Source: Oscillospiraceae bacterium
GTDB taxonomy: Bacteria; Bacillota; Clostridia; Oscillospirales; UBA929
Assembly (NCBI GenBank): GCA_009782385.1
Contig: WRJE01000017.1
Coordinates: forward strand, 1 to 34,311
Length of the DNA stretch: 34,311 bases
Direction of reading: 5' to 3'
Part shown: positions 1 to 7,018 of the stretch, in pieces
How the letters are laid out: every line of letters starts with the position of its first letter
Position numbering within the stretch: the stretch's first letter is position 1
Notes under the pieces: generated by a model
What the model was told of the DNA's origin: nothing
Seen by the model: the letters and a program-made list of their open reading frames with translations, nothing else
Database searches by the model: none
Position numbers and translations under genes: made by a program

Positions 1-2205
1 GGCTGCCGCGGTGTTTGAAACCGTATAAACAAGTGTTTTACCCTCAAAAGTTATATCCGTTGCCGTCAGCTTATTCATTTTTAACGACAGTGTATCCAGC
101 TTCGCGCCAACGGCATATACCGGAGCGGACGCTTCGCTCGTCAACGCTCCGCTTTCGGTCGTCAGCGTCACGTCACCTCTCTGCACCCATCCGCCCGAAG
201 CGAGCCTCACCCAATCCCCGTTACCCGCCACAGCCGTCACATAATCTTTCTGGTCTTTAATAAGTTCTGCTTTCGGGCCGCCCGTGGTTGTATTGTTGGG
301 ATACACAAAAGCGTTATTCGATGTAACCGCCGCGTAATACGGCGCGTTCGGAGTTATTGATATAAGCGCACCGCCCGCGTCGCGCGAATAGCTGTTGTTT
401 TTATAGGTCATAGTATATTTCGGCGTTCCTATTGTAACTAATTTTCCGGTTTCCGCCGTTGTCGGGAAAGTGTATTGATAGGTGTAAGTTGTCGGATACG
501 CGCCGCTGCCCGGCGAGGTTTTTGAAGCAGGTGTCATGTCATATGTCTTTCCGCCTATCGTTACCTTTACCGCCGCGCCAATCGGGGCGGTGCAGTTCAG
601 CGTTACCGTTTCGCCCGGTCTGCGGTACTCGTTCGCGCTCTTCGGGAACACCGAACCGGCAACGATGCCGATGGTACTCATGGGCGTTGCGGGTGTTATG
701 GGGTCAGTTTTGCGGGTTATTGACACTGTAACGGCTGTCTGCCCGTCTTGAGTGAACTTAAAGTTATTCGCGCCGATTTTAAGGGTTGCGTAATAACCGA
801 AATATCCCTCTTTTGAAATATCCTTTACCTCCGCGCCGTTGACAAGCAGTTTCTTTCCGGGGTCACACGTTCCGAGAATATAATACGCCGCCTCTTTGGT
901 TGTGAAGCTCTGAGATATAGGTCGTCCGACTTTCAGCCGCCCGAGCTGGGGCGCGGGCATCTTAAACTCACCCGCCACAGGCACGGAAGATATTGCGTTT
1001 GCCGCTTGCGTCTCGAACACCAGAGACACGACTTCCTTTGCCGCGCTGCTCTTCAACAGCGTTGAATACCTGTAATGGATAACGCCCTTTACCTCCGGAT
1101 ACTTGGCGTTGAGTTCCGCCTGCCGCGCAATCTCCTTGGCATCGTACCATACGCTGTCGGATTTCGCGTCTTCAACGCGGTAAATGCCCTTTCCTATATA
1201 CAGCTTAACATTCGTGTCTTTCACTACATCAGCCCACCACGGCACGAGCTTTGCGTAATCCGCGACATTGAACCCGATGTTCCAGTAAATCTGAGGGGCG
1301 ATATAGTCGAGCCAGTTATTCTTTACCCATTTGCGCGTGTCGGCATAATCCTGCGAATATGACTGTTTGCCGTTTGTGTCGCTTCCCAAATTGTTCGATG
1401 CTTTGTTTGCCCATATCGCGAACGGGGACACGCCGAACTGCGCGTCCGACCGCGCCGCCTTGACGGCTTTATAGGTTTCCTCTATGAGCTTATTTACATT
1501 GTCGCGCCGCCAGTCGGCCTTGTTCGAGAATCCCGAGCCGTATTTTTTATACGTTGCCTCATCGTTAAAATCCGTGCCGGGGTAGAAATAATCGTCAAAG
1601 TGAATACCGTCAACGTCATACCTTTTCACAAGTTCAACACAGCCGTCTATGATAAGTTTTCTGACCTCCGGTATACCGGGGTTAAAGTAAACCCTGCCGT
1701 CCGTATGCGCTACTGTCCAACCGGGGTTCTTTCTCGCCGGATTGCTCGCGGCAAGTTTTGAGAGGTCGTGGTTCTTGTTTGCCGCCGTTCCCTGTGTTAC
1801 CCTGAACGGATTTATCCAAGCGTGTATCTGCAAGCCGCGCTGATGAGCCTGTTCGACCCAGTAGGCGAACGGGTCAAAGCCGCCCGCCGGAGCCGTACCC
1901 TGCGTTCCGGTGAGATAACCCGACCACGGAAAGATGTCGGATTTGTAAAAAGCATCGGCGGTTGGGCGCACTTGAAGTATAACGGCGTTGTAACCGAGTT
2001 CTGTAATAGTGTCGAGTATGCTGTCCGTCTCTTTTTTCAGCTGGTCGGCGGTTAGTCCGGACTTGCTTGGAAAGTCCAGATTCTGAACAGTCGCCACCCA
2101 TACGGCGCGGAACTCCTGTTCCTGCGCCGCCAGTGAACTTGACGGTGCGGAAAGTGCTGTCAGCAGGACAGCGGCTGCAAACAGTGACAAAACAAATTTT
2201 CTCAT
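1..2205 (-). CDS. Secreted GHL10-family (glycosyl hydrolase-like 10) protein, 3' end cut by window
   Basis: I translated this frame by hand. It is open from an ATG at 2205 to the window edge, giving at least 735 codons. A GGAGG site lies just upstream of the ATG. Residues 1-27 form a signal peptide (MRKF, a hydrophobic core, then a SLAA-type cleavage site). Residues about 33-400 match the glycosyl hydrolase-like 10 family: FRAVWVAT near 32, VILQVRP near 75, HAWINPFR at 128-135 and DGIHFDDYFYPG at 199-210. The family is predicted to act on cell-surface polysaccharide or peptidoglycan, but its exact substrate is generally unproven. A beta-rich tail follows, with an SH3-like stretch (GDWVRLASGGWVQRGDV) encoded near 170-235, which suggests wall attachment. 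The gene follows siaC by 54 bases on the same strand and may be read from the sia promoter. The C-terminus is missing, so an extra catalytic or anchoring domain cannot be excluded. Confidence 0.85.
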   Translation of the reverse strand, partial: MRKFVLSLFAAAVLLTALSAPSSSLAAQEQEFRAVWVATVQNLDFPSKSGLTADQLKKETDSILDTITELGYNAVILQVRPTADAFYKSDIFPWSGYLTGTQGTAPAGGFDPFAYWVEQAHQRGLQIHAWINPFRVTQGTAANKNHDLSKLAASNPARKNPGWTVAHTDGRVYFNPGIPEVRKLIIDGCVELVKRYDVDGIHFDDYFYPGTDFNDEATYKKYGSGFSNKADWRRDNVNKLIEETYKAVKAARSDAQFGVSPFAIWANKASNNLGSDTNGKQSYSQDYADTRKWVKNNWLDYIAPQIYWNIGFNVADYAKLVPWWADVVKDTNVKLYIGKGIYRVEDAKSDSVWYDAKEIARQAELNAKYPEVKGVIHYRYSTLLKSSAAKEVVSLVFETQAANAISSVPVAGEFKMPAPQLGRLKVGRPISQSFTTKEAAYYILGTCDPGKKLLVNGAEVKDISKEGYFGYYATLKIGANNFKFTQDGQTAVTVSITRKTDPITPATPMSTIGIVAGSVFPKSANEYRRPGETVTLNCTAPIGAAVKVTIGGKTYDMTPASKTSPGSGAYPTTYTYQYTFPTTAETGKLVTIGTPKYTMTYKNNSYSRDAGGALISITPNAPYYAAVTSNNAFVYPNNTTTGGPKAELIKDQKDYVTAVAGNGDWVRLASGGWVQRGDVTLTTESGALTSEASAPVYAVGAKLDTLSLKMNKLTATDITFEGKTLVYTVSNTAAA

Positions 2206-2259
2206 AAGTTACCTCCGGTGCGGGCGGTCTGACCCGTCCGCCGCTTTACGGCTTAATAT
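2206..2259 (-). other. siaC to GHL10 spacer with GC-rich hairpin
   Basis: The 54-base spacer holds an imperfect GC-rich inverted repeat (about 2219-2243, arms GCGGGCGG and CCGTCCGC on the plus strand, one mismatch) directly upstream of the GHL10 ribosome binding site. It has no U-tract, so it is not a clear intrinsic terminator. It could partly attenuate read-through or protect a processed mRNA end. I see no separate promoter for the GHL10 gene here, which fits co-transcription with the sia genes. Confidence 0.4.
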
Positions 2260-2655
2260 CTAATCATCGTCTCCTATCACCAAGTTGAACTCAAGGTTTT
2301 CCATTTCCTCTTGATAATCTTCGCCGCACTCAATCAGCATATCATCGTCTTCATCGGCTACAATCCAATTCGCAACCACTTTCTTGCCAATGGCATTCGC
2401 GTCCATCAGTCTCAGCATATTGTAGATTTGTTTGGTCGTTGAGCTGTTGAAATACTCCATCGCGCAGTCAAAAGTGAGTTCGGTAAAGTCGGATGAAAGA
2501 TATTTTTTGAGCCATTCGTTTATTTCATCGAAAAAGCTGAATATATCTTCGAGATAGCTCTCGCCCTCAAAGCGAATATAGCTCTTTTCTTCATCAATCA
2601 GGACGTATGGAGCTGTTTTTGTTCTCTCCCTCTCTAATCTGTAAGCCACTGTCAT
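2260..2655 (-). CDS. siaC: SiaC-type regulatory phosphoprotein (DUF1987 family)
   Basis: The protein has 131 residues, the normal size for the DUF1987/SiaC family. In the characterised Pseudomonas aeruginosa system, SiaC is phosphorylated on a threonine by SiaB and dephosphorylated by SiaA; only unmodified SiaC binds and activates the diguanylate cyclase SiaD. Here a beta-rich N-terminus (APYVLIDEEKSYIRFEGES) and a helix with WLKKYL precede FDCAMEYFNSSTTK at residues 62-75, which corresponds to the family's conserved Y-x-N-T-S-S region. The residue I align with the phosphorylated Thr is Ser71. The C-terminus is strongly acidic. The ATG overlaps the siaB stop (ATGA), with AGGAGG in front, so translation is coupled. 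Family assignment is firm; the phosphosite assignment comes from remembered family alignment. Confidence 0.88.
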   Translation of the reverse strand: MTVAYRLERERTKTAPYVLIDEEKSYIRFEGESYLEDIFSFFDEINEWLKKYLSSDFTELTFDCAMEYFNSSTTKQIYNMLRLMDANAIGKKVVANWIVADEDDDMLIECGEDYQEEMENLEFNLVIGDDD

Positions 2656-3218
2656 ACAACCTCCTGAGCAATTTCTACATACATTGAAAAATAAGATAAT
2701 TTCTCGTCAATCATCTCAAACGAATAGCCAATCGGAGCTGTCGCGCGTCTTGCGATTTCAATAAGCCCTAACCCAACTCCCTTACTCTCGGGGTTATCGT
2801 TTTCACCGCGCAGTCTCTCTTTATGATACTGCCTCAGCTCTTTTTTGTCAAGTGAATTCAGATGATCTATCCGACCCTTAACAAGTGCCATGCTCTCGTT
2901 CTTAATGGCGTTTCCGGTCTGGATAAAGTATGTTCTGCCTCTATTTCCCAATATCAGCATTCCTGTCGATACTTCTTCTCTCTCCGTTGTGCCGTACTGC
3001 TCTTTTTCCGCCGAATACATGAGCATATTGGTGACTTGTTCCACAAAAACCGAGAAAATAATCTTAGATGCCTTTCCCGACAATTCATCATGTGACAAAC
3101 TGGTCTTAACCATTTCGGCAATGCCTTTAACGCCATCGTCCCACATAGGGCCGCTGTAGCTGACGTTAATGTTCATTTCCTTGAACTTATTGCTATACTC
3201 CCGCATATTCAGTACCAT
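2652..3218 (-). CDS. siaB: SiaB-type protein kinase (DUF6272, GHKL-like fold)
   Basis: This 188-residue protein matches the SiaB family, small cytoplasmic kinases with a GHKL-type ATP site that phosphorylate SiaC. Visible motifs are the N-box-like FVEQVTNM (about residues 58-65) and the glycine-rich GVGLGLIEIARRA (about 147-159). There is no dimerisation or phospho-histidine domain, as expected for a Ser/Thr-directed member. I chose the ATG at 3218, placed 8 bases after GAGGAG. An upstream GTG at 3227 overlaps the siaD stop but is badly spaced from that site. The gene sits between siaD and siaC with a 4-base overlap into siaC. This kind of kinase resembles anti-sigma factor kinases of the SpoIIAB type, but the SiaC and SiaA neighbours support the SiaB call. 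Confidence 0.85.
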   Translation of the reverse strand: MVLNMREYSNKFKEMNINVSYSGPMWDDGVKGIAEMVKTSLSHDELSGKASKIIFSVFVEQVTNMLMYSAEKEQYGTTEREEVSTGMLILGNRGRTYFIQTGNAIKNESMALVKGRIDHLNSLDKKELRQYHKERLRGENDNPESKGVGLGLIEIARRATAPIGYSFEMIDEKLSYFSMYVEIAQEVV

Positions 3219-3223
3219 GCCAT

Positions 3224-3949
3224 TCACTCCTCAAAATTAATAAATGTATAACGGTTACGCCCGTTCTGCTTCGATTGGTATAATGCCTTGTCCGCCTGCT
3301 TGATATATTCGCCCCAACTATGACCGTGTTCCACATCACTTGTCGTTATTCCAATGGAAACAGTAACGTGACCGGCGACTTCGTTCTTTTCGTGCGGGAT
3401 ACTGCGCGTTCTTACATTTTCAAGTATTTTTTCGGCAATCATCCTAGCTCCGCTCTCATCGGTATCCGGCAAAACCACCGAAAACTCTTCGCCTCCGTAA
3501 CGAGCCACAAAATCATCGGCTCTGAAAAGGCTGCCTTTCAGCGTTTCCGCAACGGCTTTCAGGCATACATCCCCATCGCTGTGACCGTATGTGTCGTTGT
3601 ACTTTTTGAAATAGTCGATGTCTATCATCATCAGGCTGAGTATTCCGCCGGAACGCGCGAGAGATTTAATAATACGCTTTAAGCTGTCCTCCATGAACCG
3701 CCTGTTATAAATCCCGGTAAGCGCGTCGAAATGAACCTTATCAAGCAAGTCGTGCTTGCTCGTGTTCAAGTTTCCCGATGCCCGGTCTGAGAGTTTTGTG
3801 ACTCTGCGAAGTTGTTTCAGAAGTCTGCCGTATTCTTTCACAATCTCATCGTACCGATTCTTCTCGACTGCCGCGCCGCTCTTCAACTCGGAAGAGTATA
3901 AAACGGCATTGTCAAGGATTATTTGCTCATCGCTGAATATATCGTCCAT
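3224..3949 (-). CDS. siaD: GGDEF diguanylate cyclase, SiaD-like
   Basis: This 241-residue cytoplasmic enzyme should make cyclic di-GMP from two GTP. Residues 1-70 are helical and charged (LLKQLRRVTKLSDR near 43-56), like the N-terminal stalk through which SiaD is contacted by SiaC. The catalytic domain starts at FDALTG (74-79), has the metal-site MIDIDYFKKYND (108-119), an intact GGEEF at 152-156 and a RADD at 143-146. That RxxD lies five residues before GGEEF, the position of the product-inhibition I-site, so both activity and feedback inhibition are predicted. The start is ATG with GGAGGTGC in front, 19 bases after the siaA stop. The gene order A-D-B-C differs from the P. aeruginosa order A-B-C-D. 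Confidence 0.92.
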   Translation of the reverse strand: MDDIFSDEQIILDNAVLYSSELKSGAAVEKNRYDEIVKEYGRLLKQLRRVTKLSDRASGNLNTSKHDLLDKVHFDALTGIYNRRFMEDSLKRIIKSLARSGGILSLMMIDIDYFKKYNDTYGHSDGDVCLKAVAETLKGSLFRADDFVARYGGEEFSVVLPDTDESGARMIAEKILENVRTRSIPHEKNEVAGHVTVSIGITTSDVEHGHSWGEYIKQADKALYQSKQNGRNRYTFINFEE

Positions 3950-3968
3950 ATCGCACCTCCACTTTTTG

Positions 3969-5825
3969 TTACGGCTTGAATGTTACAAGCTGAAAATCAT
4001 CGCGCCTTGGCTGCTCTCCTTGATGTTCTTGAAACGCGTCCCATATCTTGCCGGATATATCTGCCTGTTTTTCGTTATGGTTCTCAAGGACAATCCGTTC
4101 AAATTCCTTAAATCCATACTGCTTGCCTCGGTCGCCGCCGATTTGATCGGACATTCCGTCCGATGCTATGTAATACTTGTTGTCAGGATTTGAGGGTATA
4201 TTGTGAACGATGACTTCGTCTTTGCCTTTCAGTCTCCCTTCGCCGACATATACAGACTGCCCTTTATATCGCTTGACCTCATTGCCGTCGCAGACAAATA
4301 CATTGGTGTTCCCCGCCGACATGGTAATGCTGCCGTCCTTGGCGATAAACAACACGGCAAGGTCGCAGCCGTCGTTGACGTTCATGCTTAAATCACCGCT
4401 TCTCTCCACGTGCAGAACATAGGCAAGCCTCCGGTCAAGGTCATACAGAATTTGCGCGGTGTCATTATGCCTTTTATCAGTAACCGCAGTTTCAAACGCG
4501 CTTACAACCAACATAGTCAGCAACGCGCCCGGCGTTCCATGACCTGTGCAGTCACACACGCAGAGAACCGTGCCGTCATCGAAGTTTTTCGCCCAATAAA
4601 TGTCGCCGCCCACAACATCGCGCGGCTTCCATATAACGGAATAATCCGAAAACGCCTCATCCAGCACACTGTTGGTCGGCAGAAGATTCTTTTGAATTTT
4701 ACTTGCGTAGTTAATGCTCTCCATAATCGTTTCCGCAGTTTTCTCCGCTTCTTCAATCATAGTTTTCAATTTTCCCACCATAACGCGCAGCGACTGCGCC
4801 AGCACACCCACTTCATCTTCGCGTTCGATGGTTAACGATGTGTCAAGCGCGCCTTTGGAGACGGCCTCGGAGTATTTTACAGTGGCGGATAAAGCCTTGG
4901 TAATTCCGCGCACAACTAACCAAATAATGCAAGCCTGCAGAATTATCAGAAGCACGGCAAGGATTGTATTATACACAGCCAGATAATTAGTTGCTTTATA
5001 AAACTCATTGACCGGGCAGACAACAACGGCGAACCAATCCGTATAATGGCTTCGTTCGGCAAAAGCCATATACCGTATGCCGTCTCTCGTTATCTCAAAA
5101 TCCAATTTGCCGCCGCCCTCGGTTATCAGCAAAAGCTGCTCAACTGTTTCCTCGGGCATATCATCGCCGATTATTTCTTCTGTTCTGTGCCCGATGATAG
5201 TACCGCTTCCGTTTGAAATCATGGCGTGACCGTGATTGCTCAACAGACTGACGGGAACGACATAATGGTCGTTCAATTCGTCCAGCCGTATAACGGTTAA
5301 CGCCACGCCGATGATAGTGCCATCATCCGCGTTAATCACGGGAATGGAAAGGAACGTCACAAGCCGCTCGGTCTGACGGCTTATTTCAACCTCTGAAATG
5401 AAAAAATTACCCTTCATGCTCTCTTGAAAATACTCGCGGTCAGCCCTCTCCTGACCTGTGCTGCCGGAAGTGCTGGCAACAATGACACCGTCTTCGTTCA
5501 AGACGGTTATGCTGTTGTAAATGCTGTGCTGTTCCACAAGAGCCATTATGTAACCCTCTACCAACTCTTCAGAGGCTTCATCCCCCAGTAAGAGATGCTT
5601 GACGGACGGGGCAACGGAGAGAGCCGCCAAATCCAACTGCGCCTTTGATATGACCATATCAATATTCTCGCGCAGATTCTCCGCAGACCGCAATCCGTCC
5701 TCCATAAACGCGTCAATAACTACATTGGAGGCGGCGCGGTGACTGAGAACTCCCATAATCAAGCTGCCTAAAATTAAAGAGCATAAAATAGGTATCAGCA
5801 GCTTTGCGTGTACTGTTTTCAACAT
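3969..5825 (-). CDS. siaA: SiaA-like membrane receptor phosphatase: Cache, HAMP, PP2C/SpoIIE
   Basis: The protein has 618 residues. TM1 spans about 8-29 and an extracytoplasmic dCache-like sensor about 32-282 (ADREYFQ near 128-134). TM2 spans 285-306, followed by HAMP to about 358 and a short coiled linker. A C-terminal PP2C-type phosphatase (SpoIIE/RsbU class) covers about 393-617. Metal-site motifs are all present: RDVVGGDIYWAK, CDCTGHGTPGALLTML, DGCDLAV, ASDGMSDQIGG and RRDDFQLVTF. In the Sia pathway SiaA removes the phosphate from SiaC, switching SiaD on. A Cache ligand would be the environmental input; which ligand cannot be told. I prefer the ATG at 5825 to the adjoining TTG at 5828; AAGGA lies about 11 bases upstream. 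It is the first gene of the operon, behind a consensus promoter. Confidence 0.9.
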   Translation of the reverse strand: MLKTVHAKLLIPILCSLILGSLIMGVLSHRAASNVVIDAFMEDGLRSAENLRENIDMVISKAQLDLAALSVAPSVKHLLLGDEASEELVEGYIMALVEQHSIYNSITVLNEDGVIVASTSGSTGQERADREYFQESMKGNFFISEVEISRQTERLVTFLSIPVINADDGTIIGVALTVIRLDELNDHYVVPVSLLSNHGHAMISNGSGTIIGHRTEEIIGDDMPEETVEQLLLITEGGGKLDFEITRDGIRYMAFAERSHYTDWFAVVVCPVNEFYKATNYLAVYNTILAVLLIILQACIIWLVVRGITKALSATVKYSEAVSKGALDTSLTIEREDEVGVLAQSLRVMVGKLKTMIEEAEKTAETIMESINYASKIQKNLLPTNSVLDEAFSDYSVIWKPRDVVGGDIYWAKNFDDGTVLCVCDCTGHGTPGALLTMLVVSAFETAVTDKRHNDTAQILYDLDRRLAYVLHVERSGDLSMNVNDGCDLAVLFIAKDGSITMSAGNTNVFVCDGNEVKRYKGQSVYVGEGRLKGKDEVIVHNIPSNPDNKYYIASDGMSDQIGGDRGKQYGFKEFERIVLENHNEKQADISGKIWDAFQEHQGEQPRRDDFQLVTFKP

Positions 5826-5851
5826 CAATTCTTACGTCCTTCCATGTTTTA

Positions 5852-5872
5852 GACTTGAACTCATTTCAAGTC
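5852..5872 (-). promoter_or_regulatory. 5' leader hairpin of the sia transcript
   Basis: A perfect 8-base inverted repeat (GACTTGAA and TTCAAGTC with a 5-base loop) lies in the untranslated leader between the promoter and siaA, about 27 bases before the ATG. It would form a stable RNA hairpin upstream of the ribosome binding site. It has no U-tract. A role in mRNA stability, translation or protein binding is possible but not shown. Confidence 0.45.
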
Positions 5873-5886
5873 GCCCTCAAATTACT

Positions 5887-5915
5887 ATTATACAATTTTA
5901 GGAATGATTTGTCAA
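5887..5915 (-). promoter_or_regulatory. Promoter of the sia operon
   Basis: On the minus strand TTGACA (5910-5915) and TATAAT (5887-5892) are separated by exactly 17 bases. Both hexamers match the housekeeping sigma consensus perfectly. Transcription should start near 5880 and leave a leader of about 55 bases before siaA. The perfect match suggests strong, vegetative-sigma transcription, so control of the Sia pathway is probably mostly post-translational. Confidence 0.85.
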
Positions 5916-5950
5916 ATGAAATTTTATAAGGGTGAGCCAAGGGTGAGTTT

Positions 5951-6018
5951 GTAGGGCATGGAAGCCCAACCCTACGGGAATCGCGAATTTGTAGGGTGCG
6001 ACGCCCTCGGCGCACCGT
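5951..6018. repeat. Two copies of GTAGGG-type palindromic intergenic repeat
   Basis: GTAGGG at 5951-5956 pairs with CCCTAC at 5970-5975. About 15 bases later a second GTAGGG (5991) opens a hairpin GGTGCG (5995-6000) / CGCACC (6011-6016). Related units occur at 6208-6233, 27461-27486 and possibly 21214-21235. They lie only between genes, which fits a dispersed palindromic repeat family. Confidence 0.55.
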
Positions 6019-6035
6019 CTTATCCGTCCTCAGTA

Positions 6036-6072
6036 TAAAAGCCTGTAGTCATTAAAACTACAGGCTTTTTGT
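6036..6072 (-). terminator. Terminator after the tRNA-Phe-Gly-Cys unit
   Basis: A 9-base perfect stem, GCCTGTAGT and ACTACAGGC, encloses a 7-base loop. On the minus strand it is followed by CTTTTAT, just downstream of tRNA-Cys. On the plus strand it is followed by TTTTTGTTGG, so it may also stop transcription in that direction. Confidence 0.7.
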
Positions 6073-6147
6073 TGGAGGCGCCACCCGGATTTGAACCGGG
6101 GAATCGGGGATTTGCAGTCCCCTGCCTTACCACTTGGCTATGGCGCC
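6073..6147 (-). tRNA. tRNA-Cys (GCA)
   Basis: The minus strand folds as a full cloverleaf. The acceptor arm is GGCGCCA with TGGCGCC, the anticodon loop carries GCA, and the T loop reads GGTTCAAATCC. The discriminator is U, as expected for tRNA-Cys, and CCA is encoded (6073-6075). It is the last of three tRNA genes in one unit. Confidence 0.95.
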
Positions 6148-6153
6148 ACTTAT

Positions 6154-6188
6154 AATTAACAATTAACAGATAACAATTAACAATGGAC
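6154..6188. repeat. Heptanucleotide tandem repeat, five units (AATTAAC type)
   Basis: Five consecutive 7-base units read AATTAAC, AATTAAC, AGATAAC, AATTAAC, AATGGAC on the plus strand. The array lies between tRNA-Cys and tRNA-Gly. The same consensus recurs at 17955-17982 on the other strand. Confidence 0.7.
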
Positions 6189-6207
6189 AAATTGTGTGTG
6201 AGTAAGT

Positions 6208-6233
6208 GTAGGGCGCGGTGTCTTCACCGCGCC
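6208..6233. repeat. GTAGGG-type palindromic repeat with perfect 9-base stem
   Basis: GTAG is followed by GGCGCGGTG (6212-6220), a TCTT loop and CACCGCGCC (6225-6233). The stem is perfect. It sits in the spacer between tRNA-Gly and tRNA-Cys, and belongs with the units near 5951 and 27461. Confidence 0.65.
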
Positions 6234-6242
6234 TGGTAATTA

Positions 6243-6317
6243 TGGAGCGGAAGACGGGATTCGAACCCGCGACTTTCACCTTGGCAAGGTGACACTCTAC
6301 CACTGAGTCACTCCCGC
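6243..6317 (-). tRNA. tRNA-Gly (GCC)
   Basis: The acceptor GCGGGAG pairs with CTTCCGC. The anticodon loop is flanked by CACCT and AGGTG and carries GCC. The T arm is CGGGTTCGAATCCCG. Discriminator U and an encoded CCA (6243-6245) are present. Confidence 0.95.
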
Positions 6318-6325
6318 GAAATCTT

Positions 6326-6401
<76 letters not shown>

Positions 6402-6499
6402 AAATTTGCTGATGTTACAAGGGTTACAGCGTTTTGTCTTTTGAAAATCCTACCTAAAAACCGAGGATTATTCGCTTGCCGAAACCGATGACCTTTTCT

Positions 6500-6528
6500 A
6501 TTATACACACGGGGAATATTTATGTCAA
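6500..6528 (-). promoter_or_regulatory. Promoter of the tRNA-Phe-Gly-Cys unit
   Basis: Minus-strand TTGACA (6523-6528), a 17-base spacer and TATAAT (6500-6505) form a perfect housekeeping promoter about 95 bases before tRNA-Phe. I see no gene in the leader. Confidence 0.85.
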
Positions 6529-6621
6529 GCGATTTTGTAAAAATATTTCGCAAGTTTTGACGCTTGGCGTAACCCCTGCAAAAATTTCACACGAAATAAA
6601 TAAGTATTTTTGCGAAAACAC

Positions 6622-6650
6622 TTTACAAATAACTGCTTGTTTGTTATAAT
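6622..6650 (+). promoter_or_regulatory. Promoter of tRNA-Ala
   Basis: TTTACA (6622-6627), 17 bases, then TATAAT (6645-6650). Transcription should begin about 6 bases before the mature tRNA 5' end. It is divergent from the tRNA-Phe unit promoter. Confidence 0.85.
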
Positions 6651-6662
6651 GCTATTCGGCGC

Positions 6663-6738
6663 GGGGGTATAGCACAGCTGGGAGTGCGCTCGGTTCGCAT
6701 CCGAGAGGTCAGCGGTTCGAATCCGCTTATCTCCACCA
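6663..6738 (+). tRNA. tRNA-Ala (CGC)
   Basis: The acceptor GGGGGTA pairs with TATCTCC. Its third pair is G-U, the classic alanine identity element. The anticodon stem CTCGG/CCGAG holds the loop TTCGCAT, so the anticodon is CGC (reads GCG). The T arm is GCGGTTCGAATCCGC. Discriminator A and CCA are encoded. It is transcribed alone. Confidence 0.94.
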
Positions 6739-6741
6739 CCG

Positions 6742-6809
6742 AAGATGTCAAGCACGAGACAAGCAATTTCTAAAGGAAATTTTTGTTGATGCTTGGCATC
6801 TTATTTTTG
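6742..6809 (+). terminator. Terminator of tRNA-Ala
   Basis: A 13-base stem (6742-6754 with 6790-6802, one G-U pair) is followed by ATTTTTG. The long loop holds a smaller AATTTC/GAAATT hairpin. It lies 4 bases after the tRNA. Confidence 0.8.
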
Positions 6810-6944
6810 TTTGTCTTATTACTCCGGCACTAAACATCAGACAATTCTTACTTGTCTTTTTGCCTTGCACTTTGTGCGGCAATAGCAATATCACGTTGAT
6901 TTCACCACCTCAAAAAATTTTTTCAAATTTTTTTCAAAAAACAC

Positions 6945-6992
6945 TTGACAAACAAATTGTACTGTTGTATTATTGTACTATAGTGTTAACAC
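6945..6992 (+). promoter_or_regulatory. Promoter and likely operator of the GntR-ABC operon
   Basis: TTGACA (6945-6950), a 17-base spacer and TATTAT (6968-6973) form the promoter. Just downstream, at the expected start of transcription, are two overlapping palindromes: ACTATAGT (6977-6984) and GTGTTAACAC (6983-6992). Dyads at this position are typical binding sites for GntR repressors such as the one encoded next, so autoregulation is likely but inferred. Confidence 0.7.
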
Positions 6993-7018
6993 ATTGGCAC
7001 AAAAAGGGAGGTGAAATC

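Noticed and set aside
15-2055. Several plus-strand frames over the first 2 kb
   Set aside because: They lie antisense to the GHL10 gene, which has a signal peptide, ribosome site and family motifs. None of them shows any.
6154-6188. CRISPR-like array
   Set aside because: The units are 7 bases with no spacers, and no cas genes are present, so these are simple tandem repeats.
6525-6755. A 76-codon minus-strand frame running through tRNA-Ala
   Set aside because: It reads antisense through the tRNA gene and its promoter, and its peptide is of the kind repeatedly mis-annotated opposite tRNA genes.
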